Positions 1 through 7,101 of a DNA stretch of 14,208 nucleotides are shown piece after piece. Positions within the stretch are counted from its first letter, which is position 1. Each line of letters begins with the position of its first letter. A program made the translations under genes and the position numbers. This stretch comes from Bacteroidaceae bacterium (GTDB lineage Bacteria; Bacteroidota; Bacteroidia; Bacteroidales; Bacteroidaceae). The notes under the pieces are model-generated. The model made no database searches and was not told the origin of the DNA. It saw nothing but the letters and a program-made list of their open reading frames with translations. The stretch is taken from positions 1 through 14,208 of the forward strand of contig CAAGHW010000116.1 in assembly GCA_900769765.1 (NCBI GenBank), in the 5' to 3' direction.

Positions 1-2
1 AG

Positions 3-2585
3 AACACCAAGAAAATAGGAGGAAGCAACTACGACAGAGCCATAGAGAAGGCACAGAAAGCCATCAAGAACCACTCCATCAAAAGGAAGCCCAAACGTCC
101 TACAGGCAAGAAGTTGAGCGAAAAGCAGAAAAAGTTCTACTCACAGAAGGAGTTCAACCCATTTCTCTGGAGAGTATGGTTCCTTATGGCCAACTCACAA
201 TTCCAGAAAGGCGAATTCACTGAAGCAGCAAGTACATACATATACATCTCAAAGTTATACGAGAACGATCCCGACATTGTGGCACGGGCACGTATAGGCC
301 TTGCGCAATGCTACACCGAGATGGATTGGTTCTACGAAGCCGAAGATATCCTCACACGCGCACAACGCGACTCCATCCCCCAGTCATTGGAAAATAACTT
401 TGCACTCGCAAAAGGAAACCTTTTGCTGAAGCAGAAGAGAAGCGGTGAGGCAATAGAATATGTAAAGACAGGAATGGAGCGCAAGGGAACAACCAATATG
501 GACAAAGCAAGGGAGCAATATCTCCTTGGACAGCTGTATGCTGAAAACGGCAATATGAAGGATGCATACAAGAGCTTCGGCAAGACCATATCAAAAAGCC
601 CTCCTTATGAACTCGAGTTCAACGCACGCATAAGACAGACAGAGACTGCTACAGACGAGAATCACAAGAAGATTCTACGCAAACTGAAGATTATGGCAAA
701 GTCGCCCAAGAACAAGGAGTACCTGTCCCAGATACACTATGCCATAGGCAACATATACATGAGCCAGAACGATACGGCAGAGGCTATAAAGAGATATGAG
801 ACAGGTGTGGCCGAGGGAGCTTCAAGCGGTTACGGAACAGCCATGCTCCATCTATCCTTGGCAAAGATCTATTGGGAGAAACAGAAGTTCTCAAAAGCAC
901 AGGAGAACTATTCAAAGGCTCTACCGCTCATAGAGGAAGAGCACGAAGAGTATGACATTGTAAAATTCCGCAATGACGTACTTGGGGATATCGTACAATA
1001 TACCGACATAGTCGAGAAACAAGATGAGCTTCTGTATTGGGCGACACTGCAACCCGAACAGCTGAATCCTATTATCGACGAACTGATAAAAGAGGAGAAA
1101 AGGAAAGAGGAACTGAGAAAGAAAGAAGAGAAGAAGCTGCGCCGGGAATCGGAAGGGGAGATTGTTGAAGACGACATGTCCATGAACCTGACAATCCCCG
1201 ACAACAACGAAAAAGCACAATGGTACTTCTATAACAAGCAATTGGTTTCACAGGGACTCCGCACCTTCAAACAGAAATGGGGGGAAAGAGAATTGAAAGA
1301 CTATTGGAGATTCAGCAATGAGATATCATCGCTGATGAGCAGCAGCGATATTCCTGAGGACACTACCGACATTTATGCCGACGAGGAAGAGGGTGAATTC
1401 GAATCCGGCGACAGCATTATTGTAGAAGAGATTGTCGAAGAGATTGATGAACAACTTGTCACAGACCCTACCACACGCGAATTCTACACACAGCAGATTC
1501 CTGACACCGACGAAAAGAAAGAGGCGGCAAGGGAAGCTTTACGCAATGCGCTCTTTGAGACAGGAGTAAGATTCAAGGACAATGTCGGAGACAAGAATCT
1601 GACAATCTCATATCTTGAACGTATAGTAAACGAACATCCTGAATTCGAGCGCATGGCCGAGACCTACTACCAGCTGTTCATAGCCGGTTCGCGATGGAAC
1701 GAGCCTGAAAAGGCCGAACATTACAAGAACCTGCTCATAGCCGATTTCCCGGACAGTACCTTCACCAAGGCGATACTGCAGCCCGACTTCTTTGACAATG
1801 CCGCAACACGCACTCACAAGGAGGACTCCATGTATGTAAAAGCATACAGACATTACCTGCATAAGGAGTACGACAAGGTTGAATACGAGAACATGACTGC
1901 CGGAACAAAATATCCGCAAGGAAAACATCGTGCCCGTTTCATGTTCATCGACGCCATGGCGAAACTATACGGTGGAAAACAGGAGGAGGCTCTCGAGGCT
2001 CTCGGAGAACTCGTGTCAAAATTCAGCAACGACAGCGTCAGCACCATTGCAGCCAACATATCCACCGGCATAAAAGAGGGACGTCTGCTGCGAAGCGGAA
2101 TAAGCACATCTATCTGGGACAAGAAAGCCGACGGCACAATCAAGAGCAACAAAGACAGTGTTCCGTCATTCAGTAACAACCGTAACGAGCCTTATTATTT
2201 TGTGCTTGCCTTCCCGAACGATTCTGTCGACGAGAAAAGATTGCTATTTGAGATTGCACGATACAACTTCTCGCGATATATGGTACGTAATTTCGACATG
2301 AGCTTCGAAAGATTCGCAGAAGTGACATTGTTCGAGATAAAAGAGTTCATGAACTTCGACGAAGCATTCCTATACCGCAAGCGTCTGTATGAAAACGGCG
2401 GAATGGCGACATTGCTCGAAGGAATAAACTCAATGATTATATCAAAAACCAATCTCGACTTGTTATTAGAATATTACAGCTTTGGAGATTACCAGGAATT
2501 CTACGACAAGAACCTGCTTGTAATACCGGAAGTGGATATTGACGGCTACACCCTTGATGAGCCAGAGTACGAAGATGAAGAATAA
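3..2585 (+). CDS. sprE: SprE/PorW-like tetratricopeptide repeat protein (5' partial)
   Basis: This reading frame is open from base 3, so the gene starts upstream of the window; 860 residues are visible. The family (SprE in Flavobacterium, PorW in Porphyromonas) consists of TPR lipoproteins needed for gliding and type IX secretion, with homologues across Bacteroidota. Helical TPR-type repeats fill roughly residues 45-340. A charged Lys/Glu stretch follows at about 362-386, then a WYFYN motif at 407-411 and a KWG motif shortly after, which I recall as typical of this family. An acidic linker lies near 460-485 and more TPR-like helices follow to an acidic C-terminus. A TTG at 114 could be taken as a start, but it lies inside conserved-looking Lys/Arg-rich sequence that reads through in frame. 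The signal peptide and lipobox, if present, are off the left edge. PorX follows after 15 nt. Family assignment is fairly firm; a role in type IX secretion in this organism is inference. Confidence 0.78.
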   Translation, partial: NTKKIGGSNYDRAIEKAQKAIKNHSIKRKPKRPTGKKLSEKQKKFYSQKEFNPFLWRVWFLMANSQFQKGEFTEAASTYIYISKLYENDPDIVARARIGLAQCYTEMDWFYEAEDILTRAQRDSIPQSLENNFALAKGNLLLKQKRSGEAIEYVKTGMERKGTTNMDKAREQYLLGQLYAENGNMKDAYKSFGKTISKSPPYELEFNARIRQTETATDENHKKILRKLKIMAKSPKNKEYLSQIHYAIGNIYMSQNDTAEAIKRYETGVAEGASSGYGTAMLHLSLAKIYWEKQKFSKAQENYSKALPLIEEEHEEYDIVKFRNDVLGDIVQYTDIVEKQDELLYWATLQPEQLNPIIDELIKEEKRKEELRKKEEKKLRRESEGEIVEDDMSMNLTIPDNNEKAQWYFYNKQLVSQGLRTFKQKWGERELKDYWRFSNEISSLMSSSDIPEDTTDIYADEEEGEFESGDSIIVEEIVEEIDEQLVTDPTTREFYTQQIPDTDEKKEAAREALRNALFETGVRFKDNVGDKNLTISYLERIVNEHPEFERMAETYYQLFIAGSRWNEPEKAEHYKNLLIADFPDSTFTKAILQPDFFDNAATRTHKEDSMYVKAYRHYLHKEYDKVEYENMTAGTKYPQGKHRARFMFIDAMAKLYGGKQEEALEALGELVSKFSNDSVSTIAANISTGIKEGRLLRSGISTSIWDKKADGTIKSNKDSVPSFSNNRNEPYYFVLAFPNDSVDEKRLLFEIARYNFSRYMVRNFDMSFERFAEVTLFEIKEFMNFDEAFLYRKRLYENGGMATLLEGINSMIISKTNLDLLLEYYSFGDYQEFYDKNLLVIPEVDIDGYTLDEPEYEDEE

Positions 2586-2600
2586 AAAACATACAATTAT

Positions 2601-4151
2601 ATGACAAACAGACTGCTTTGGGCCGATGATGAGATTGAGCTGTTGAACGCCCATATCATATTTCTAAAGAACAAAGGTTATGAGGTAAGCACCGTCACCA
2701 ATGGCCCCGATGCCATTGAGGCGTGCAAGACAACCTCATTCGACCTGATACTGCTCGACGAGAACATGCCCGGCCTTACAGGGTTGGAGACCCTGTCGGT
2801 GATAAAGGAGATGCACCCGTCCACACCCGTCGTCATGGTTACCAAGAGCGAGGAGGAGAATATCATGGAACAGGCTATCGGCTCAAAAATCGCCGACTAC
2901 CTGATTAAGCCCGTAAATCCCAATCAGATTCTCTTGACACTGAAGAAGAACATACACCAGAAGGAGATTGTAACGGAGCAGGCAAACAGCGCATATCAGC
3001 AGAACTTCAGTAAATTGGCCATGCAGATAAGCGATGCACGCACCATAGAAGAGTGGAAAGAGGCTTATAGAAAGATTGTTTATTGGGAACTTGAACTCGA
3101 GAGAGCCGATGAGCAGATGCACGAGATGCTCAATTCGCAGAAAGAGGATGCTAACAACATGTTCGGACGTTTCGTCAAGAACAGTTACATGAAGTGGATG
3201 GCTTCGCCCAGAGAAGAGCGCCCATTGATGAGCAATGACCTGTTCAGGGAACGCATATTCCCGCTTATAGATAAAGGAGAGAAGGTCTTTTTTATAATAA
3301 TAGACAACTTCCGTTACGACCAATGGCGTGTACTTGCCAACGAGATAAGCAATGACTTCACCATTGAAGAGGAGCTATATACCAGCATTCTCCCCACCGC
3401 GACGCAATATGCAAGAAATGCAATATTCTCGGGGCTGATGCCGAGCCAGATTAAGGAGATGTTCCCACACCTGTGGATTGACGAGGAGGAAGAGGAAGGA
3501 AAGAACCTTAACGAGGAGGAGCTTATCTCGACACAAATATCGAGATACAGGAGAAAGGACCGCTTCTCGTACAACAAGGTAGTGACATCGGCTGCGGCGG
3601 AGAAATATATAGACACCATAAATACACTCTCGCACAACGACCTGAATGTGTTGGTGATAAACTTCATAGATATGTTGTCGCACGCACGTACCGAGTCGCT
3701 GATGGTGAGAGAACTTGCGGCAAACGAGGCGGCATACCGTTCGATAACATTGTCATGGATAAAGCATTCGGCAATAAAGAAGCTGTTCCGATATCTTGCC
3801 GACAACGACTACACCGTTGTGATAACCACCGACCACGGAAGCATAAAGGTGGAGAATGCCACAAAAGTCATCGGAGACAAGAACACCAATACCAACCTGA
3901 GATATAAGTTAGGCAAAGCCTTGAGTTATAATAACAAGGATGTGTTTGAGATAAAGGAACCGGCAAAGGCGTTCTTGCCAGCTCCCAACCTGAGCACAAG
4001 TTATATCTTTGCCACAGGAGACAGGTTCTTCGCATATCCCAACAACTACAACTACTACGTATCGTATTACAAGGATACGTTCCAGCACGGAGGTATCTCT
4101 ATGGAAGAGATGCTCATACCATTGGTAAAACTAAAGCCTAAAGGAAGATAA
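2601..4151 (+). CDS. porX: PorX-type response regulator with PglZ (alkaline phosphatase superfamily) effector domain
   Basis: A cytoplasmic response regulator of 516 residues. The receiver domain (about 3-120) has all the key residues: acidic pair D9/D10, phosphoacceptor D53, switch T81 and K103 before a proline. A helical linker spans about 125-220. The rest is a PglZ-type effector of the alkaline phosphatase superfamily with candidate metal or catalytic residues D235 (IIIDNFRYDQW), T266/T268 (PTATQYAR), D357 and H361 (NFIDMLSHAR), D411 and H412 (TTDHGS) and H496 (FQHGG). These match the arrangement known for PorX of Porphyromonas gingivalis, which works with the sensor kinase PorY and sigma factor SigP to control type IX secretion genes and whose effector is a zinc-dependent phosphodiesterase acting on oligonucleotides. 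An acidic loop at 294-307 is part of the family pattern as I recall it. No sensor kinase gene is in the window. Identity is strong; the target regulon here is unknown. Confidence 0.92.
   Translation: MTNRLLWADDEIELLNAHIIFLKNKGYEVSTVTNGPDAIEACKTTSFDLILLDENMPGLTGLETLSVIKEMHPSTPVVMVTKSEEENIMEQAIGSKIADYLIKPVNPNQILLTLKKNIHQKEIVTEQANSAYQQNFSKLAMQISDARTIEEWKEAYRKIVYWELELERADEQMHEMLNSQKEDANNMFGRFVKNSYMKWMASPREERPLMSNDLFRERIFPLIDKGEKVFFIIIDNFRYDQWRVLANEISNDFTIEEELYTSILPTATQYARNAIFSGLMPSQIKEMFPHLWIDEEEEEGKNLNEEELISTQISRYRRKDRFSYNKVVTSAAAEKYIDTINTLSHNDLNVLVINFIDMLSHARTESLMVRELAANEAAYRSITLSWIKHSAIKKLFRYLADNDYTVVITTDHGSIKVENATKVIGDKNTNTNLRYKLGKALSYNNKDVFEIKEPAKAFLPAPNLSTSYIFATGDRFFAYPNNYNYYVSYYKDTFQHGGISMEEMLIPLVKLKPKGR
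4141..4147 (+). promoter_or_regulatory. Shine-Dalgarno-like site for tsaE
   Basis: AAGGAAG sits 10 nt before the tsaE start and inside the last codons of porX. Most genes of this group lack a clear Shine-Dalgarno sequence, so this one may help tight coupling across the 6-nt gap, or it may simply be the Lys-Gly-Arg codons of the PorX C-terminus. Confidence 0.35.
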
Positions 4152-4157
4152 CAGACT

Positions 4158-4586
4158 ATGGACAGACACACGATAAAAATAAACGGAATAGAAGATTACC
4201 CAAGAGCGGCGCGTGAATTCATAGAGCATATGGGTAACGGCCACATATTCGCCTTTTATGGCAAAATGGGAGCAGGAAAGACTACATTCATAAAGAGCAT
4301 CTGCGAAGAGATGGGTGTAGAGGATACCATAAACTCGCCTACATTTGCCATAGTCAACGAATATGCCGACAGGAACATGAACACCATCTACCACTTCGAC
4401 TTTTACCGTATAAAGTCTTTGGCCGAGGTATATAATATGGGATACGAAGAGTATCTGTACAGCGATGCCATCTGCTTCATGGAGTGGCCAGAGCTTGTCG
4501 AGGAGCTGCTGCCTGACGAATGCATAAGGGTAGACATCGAGGTGGGCGATGACGATACACGCACAGTAACCATAACAAGGAATTAA
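4158..4586 (+). CDS. tsaE: tRNA t6A37 biosynthesis ATPase TsaE
   Basis: A small P-loop ATPase of 142 residues, the usual length for TsaE. In bacteria it works with TsaB and TsaD to attach threonylcarbamoyl to A37 of ANN-decoding tRNAs, probably by resetting the TsaD complex through ATP hydrolysis. Visible motifs are the Walker A loop GKMGAGKTT at 35-43, SPTF at 60-63, the HFDFYR motif at 79-84 with D81 as the expected magnesium ligand, the GYEEYL segment at 95-100, and the CFMEWPE motif at 106-112 that carries the family's conserved E-W-x-E. The ATG at 4158 follows the porX stop after 6 nt, so the two are almost certainly cotranscribed. Assignment is firm from motifs and size. Confidence 0.95.
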   Translation: MDRHTIKINGIEDYPRAAREFIEHMGNGHIFAFYGKMGAGKTTFIKSICEEMGVEDTINSPTFAIVNEYADRNMNTIYHFDFYRIKSLAEVYNMGYEEYLYSDAICFMEWPELVEELLPDECIRVDIEVGDDDTRTVTITRN

Positions 4587-4618
4587 GACAGTTTTCATTT
4601 AATTATAAGACGACAGAT

Positions 4619-4936
4619 ATGAAAATCAACGCAAACGCATCGGGTACACGAACAATTGAAGTGACAGAAGTACAGTTGCAGATTATAAGAAAATATTCGT
4701 TGCTCGACAGAATAGCCAACAGCGCAGGCATAATAGACGAAGACTCGCTGAACAAGCTACGCCTGACGGTACGTTCACTCATTGCATCACAGACAATGGC
4801 ATCAAAGGAGCTTCTTGAGCTATGCCTTGTCCTTTATCACGAGGATATGAAAGCGTTGGGCCTGAACAATCTGATGAAGTGCTACAACGAGTGGTTGGTA
4901 TCACAAGAGAGCGAGAAGAGCGAAGATGCAGAATAG
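4619..4936 (+). CDS. Uncharacterised 105-residue helical protein between tsaE and ygiQ
   Basis: I do not recognise a named domain. The protein has 105 residues, no signal peptide, no membrane segment and a single Cys pair (C89 and C104-free C-terminus are not metal-site-like), so a soluble cytoplasmic protein is likely. The first 20 residues are polar and Thr-rich; the middle, about 20-95, is a run of predicted amphipathic helices (for example VQLQIIRKYSLLDRIAN and SKELLELCLVLYHEDMKAL); the last 10 residues are acidic. The ATG at 4619 lies 32 nt after tsaE, and the 3' end overlaps the ygiQ start by 11 nt in another frame. Codon use resembles its neighbours, and the tight packing with an overlap supports a real, translated gene. 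The context suggests a housekeeping or PorX-linked role, but that is inference only. Confidence 0.72.
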   Translation: MKINANASGTRTIEVTEVQLQIIRKYSLLDRIANSAGIIDEDSLNKLRLTVRSLIASQTMASKELLELCLVLYHEDMKALGLNNLMKCYNEWLVSQESEKSEDAE

Positions 4937-6782
4937 GAAAGTGACCGACTGGCTGCCCACGACACTCAAGGAGGCCGAGATGCGCGGGTGGAACGAGCTG
5001 GATGTTGTAATCTTCAGCGGAGATGCCTATGTCGACCATCCTTCATTCGGAGCCGCCGTCATAGGCCGCTTGCTTGAAGCAGAGGGGCTACGTGTTGCCA
5101 TTGTCCCACAGCCGAACTGGCAGGATGACCTGAGAGACTTCAAGAAGATGGGAAGGCCGAGACTATTCTTTGGTATATCGGCAGGCTGCATGGACTCCAT
5201 GGTGAACAAATACACAGCCGCAAAACGCTTCCGCAGCGAGGATGCCTATTCACCCGACGGCAGACACAGCATGAGACCTGAATATGCCACAACGGTCTAT
5301 TCCAACATCCTCAAGGAGATATACCCCGATTCAGCAGTCGTAATAGGAGGCATAGAGGCCTCTATGCGCCGTTTTACACACTACGACTATTGGCAGGACC
5401 GACTTAAAAAGAGCATTCTTATCGACAGTAAGGCCGACATCCTTGTATATGGTATGGGTGAACAACCCATGACTGCGCTTGTAAAGGCCATGACAGAAAG
5501 GCTATCTTTTACAGGCAACGGATACATCACTGCCAAAGAGGCTAAGGAGATAACAAAGAATATCAGGCAGACTGGCTATATCGAAGATAAGAAAAACATA
5601 ACCATAGACAGTGAAAACGACCGACTTCTCGCCGCACACGAAGAGTGTCTTGAGGACAAGGCCAAACAGGCAGCCAATTTCCTTGCCATAGAGAAGGAGT
5701 CAAACAGGGTAAACGCAAAGAGACTGTTACAAGAGACCGAAGATGGGATTGTGGTCATCAACCCGCCATTCCCTACAATGACGACAGAACAGCTCGACCA
5801 CAGCTTTGACCTGCCATACACACGACTACCCCACCCTAAATACAAGGGCAAGAGAATACCTGCATACGAGATGATAAAACACTCGGTGAATATACATCGA
5901 GGATGTTTTGGTGGCTGTGCCTTCTGTACAATCTCTGCACATCAAGGAAAGTTCATTGTCAACAGAAGCGAGGAGAGCATTATACGCGAGATAAAAGAGA
6001 TTGCCAAGATGGACGACTTCAAAGGTTATCTGAGCGACCTTGGAGGTCCTTCGGCAAACATGTACATGATGCGTGGCAAAAAGAGCGAGCTATGCTCAAG
6101 ATGTTCACGTCCGTCATGCATACAGCCCAAGGTGTGCCCGAACCTGAATATCAACCACCAACCGCTGCTCGACCTTTACAGGAAGGTTGATGCTCTCCCT
6201 GAAATAAAAAAGAGCTTCATAGGCAGTGGAGTACGTTACGATCTGTTATTGCACAAGACAGGTGACAAGGATTGCGATGCTGCAACCGAGAGATATACCG
6301 AGGAGCTTATAAGCAGACATGTCAGCGGACGATTGAAGGTGGCACCGGAGCATACCAATGACGATGTTCTTATGCTTATGCGCAAGCCGCCATTCAAGCA
6401 GTTCCACGATTTCAAGCGCATATTCGACAAGATAAACTCAAAGAATAACCTCAAGCAGCAGATTATACCTTACTTCATAAGCAGTCATCCTGGAAGTACA
6501 CTTGAGAGTATGGCCGAGTTGGCAGCAGAGACAAAGCAACTCAACTTTCACCTTGAGCAGGTACAGGACTTCACACCTACTCCCATGACAATGGCTACCG
6601 AGATGTACTATACAGGAATAAACCCCGAAACAGGCAAAAACGTATATGTAGCACGTAGCATGAAGGATAAAGAGGCACAACGCAGTTTCTTCTTCTGGTA
6701 CAAACCCGAAGAGCGCAAGCGGCTATCACAGACGCTACGCAAGATAGGGCGGTTCGACCTTATAAAGAAGTTAGGACTGTAA
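4926..6782 (+). CDS. ygiQ: YgiQ-family radical SAM protein
   Basis: A 618-residue radical SAM enzyme of the YgiQ family, whose reaction is unknown. The N-terminal part (about 1-150) carries the family signature LDVVIFSGDAYVDHPSFG and a GGIEASMRR motif and is probably a B12-binding-like Rossmann region. The radical SAM core starts near residue 320 with the Cx3Cx2C cluster site C327, C331 and C334 (GCFGGCAFC). A second cysteine group, C390, C393, C398 and C404, may bind another metal centre. The C-terminal section has the family's SSHPGS and FTPTPMTMATEMYYTG motifs. The ATG at 4926 overlaps the preceding gene by 11 nt and places the conserved N-terminus at the expected distance. The stop codon lies in the stem of the downstream terminator. 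Family assignment is firm; the substrate is not known. Confidence 0.95.
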   Translation: MQNRKVTDWLPTTLKEAEMRGWNELDVVIFSGDAYVDHPSFGAAVIGRLLEAEGLRVAIVPQPNWQDDLRDFKKMGRPRLFFGISAGCMDSMVNKYTAAKRFRSEDAYSPDGRHSMRPEYATTVYSNILKEIYPDSAVVIGGIEASMRRFTHYDYWQDRLKKSILIDSKADILVYGMGEQPMTALVKAMTERLSFTGNGYITAKEAKEITKNIRQTGYIEDKKNITIDSENDRLLAAHEECLEDKAKQAANFLAIEKESNRVNAKRLLQETEDGIVVINPPFPTMTTEQLDHSFDLPYTRLPHPKYKGKRIPAYEMIKHSVNIHRGCFGGCAFCTISAHQGKFIVNRSEESIIREIKEIAKMDDFKGYLSDLGGPSANMYMMRGKKSELCSRCSRPSCIQPKVCPNLNINHQPLLDLYRKVDALPEIKKSFIGSGVRYDLLLHKTGDKDCDAATERYTEELISRHVSGRLKVAPEHTNDDVLMLMRKPPFKQFHDFKRIFDKINSKNNLKQQIIPYFISSHPGSTLESMAELAAETKQLNFHLEQVQDFTPTPMTMATEMYYTGINPETGKNVYVARSMKDKEAQRSFFFWYKPEERKRLSQTLRKIGRFDLIKKLGL

Positions 6783-6830
6783 CCATATAAAAAATACCAG
6801 ACGGAATGTCTGGTATTTTTTATATGGTTA
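6780..6830. terminator. Symmetric bidirectional rho-independent terminator shared by ygiQ and rubredoxin
   Basis: Bases 6780-6802 and 6808-6830 form a perfect 23-bp inverted repeat around a 5-base loop (GGAAT). The core stem is ATACCAGAC/GTCTGGTAT, flanked by an A tract on one side and a T tract on the other, so each strand yields a hairpin followed by U residues. The outermost bases are the TAA stop of ygiQ on the plus strand and the TAA stop of the rubredoxin gene on the minus strand. Confidence 0.9.
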
Positions 6831-6989
6831 TTCAACAGGTTCAAATTCATCCTTACCTACACTGCACAGAGGGCACACCCAATCATCGGGCAAAGCTTCA
6901 AAAGGAACACCAGGTTCAACACCCTGTTCGGGATCGCCTATCTCCGGGTCATAGACCCATTCACATACGGTACAAATATATTTCTTCAT
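6828..6989 (-). CDS. Rubredoxin
   Basis: A 53-residue one-electron carrier with a single iron held by four cysteines: C6 and C9 (CTVC) and C39 and C42 (CPLC). The aromatic core residues and the family motifs are present (YICTVCEWVYDP near the start, LPDDWVCPLC near the end), and the length is that of a typical rubredoxin. In anaerobes such proteins feed electrons to peroxide- or superoxide-reducing enzymes and other redox partners in the cytoplasm; none of these partners is encoded in the window. The ATG at 6989 gives the canonical MKKYIC start. The gene is convergent with ygiQ, with the two stop codons in opposite arms of one hairpin, and lies downstream of the SusCD operon but appears to have its own promoter. 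Confidence 0.96.
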   Translation of the reverse strand: MKKYICTVCEWVYDPEIGDPEQGVEPGVPFEALPDDWVCPLCSVGKDEFEPVE

Positions 6990-7036
6990 AACTCTTTATT
7001 TTAATGATTAAACAAATAAACATATCTCTTTGTTTA

Positions 7037-7067
7037 CAAAACTATAAAAAAATGGGAGAAATATAAA
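7037..7067 (-). promoter_or_regulatory. Predicted Bacteroidota-type promoter for rubredoxin
   Basis: Read on the minus strand, TAGTTTTG (7044 to 7037) matches the Bacteroides -7 consensus TAnnTTTG exactly. TTTA at 7067 to 7064, 19 bases upstream, is one mismatch from the -33 element TTTG, and the spacing fits. Transcription would start near 7030 and give a leader of about 40 nt before the rubredoxin ATG. The -33 element lies in the loop of the preceding terminator. This is a pattern match only. Confidence 0.45.
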
Positions 7068-7080
7068 TTTTCTCCCATTT
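7044..7080 (-). terminator. Rho-independent terminator of the FAS1-SusC-SusD operon
   Basis: The arms 7050-7061 and 7069-7080 (AAATGGGAGAAA/TTTCTCCCATTT) form a perfect 12-bp stem with a 7-base loop. On the minus strand the stem is followed by a run of T residues at 7050-7044, as expected for termination. It lies about 20 bases beyond the stop codon of the SusD-like gene. Confidence 0.85.
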
Positions 7081-7101
7081 AAATTTATACACTATACTTT
7101 T

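Noticed and set aside
114..116. TTG start giving an 823-residue version of the first gene
   Set aside because: The same frame is open to the window edge, and the 37 residues before it read as family-like coding sequence, so the gene is better treated as 5' truncated by the window.
2883..3323. 146-codon minus-strand frame inside porX
   Set aside because: It is antisense to conserved receiver and linker coding sequence and has the Val/Tyr/Leu-rich look of a shadow frame.
3482..3523. Run of acidic codons in porX as a possible repeat insertion
   Set aside because: It encodes an acidic loop I recall from PorX relatives, and the repeats are simple Glu codons with no sign of insertion.
6806..6991. 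61-codon plus-strand frame over the rubredoxin gene
   Set aside because: The minus strand here encodes a complete rubredoxin with all four iron-binding cysteines; the plus-strand frame starts within the terminator and has no family features.
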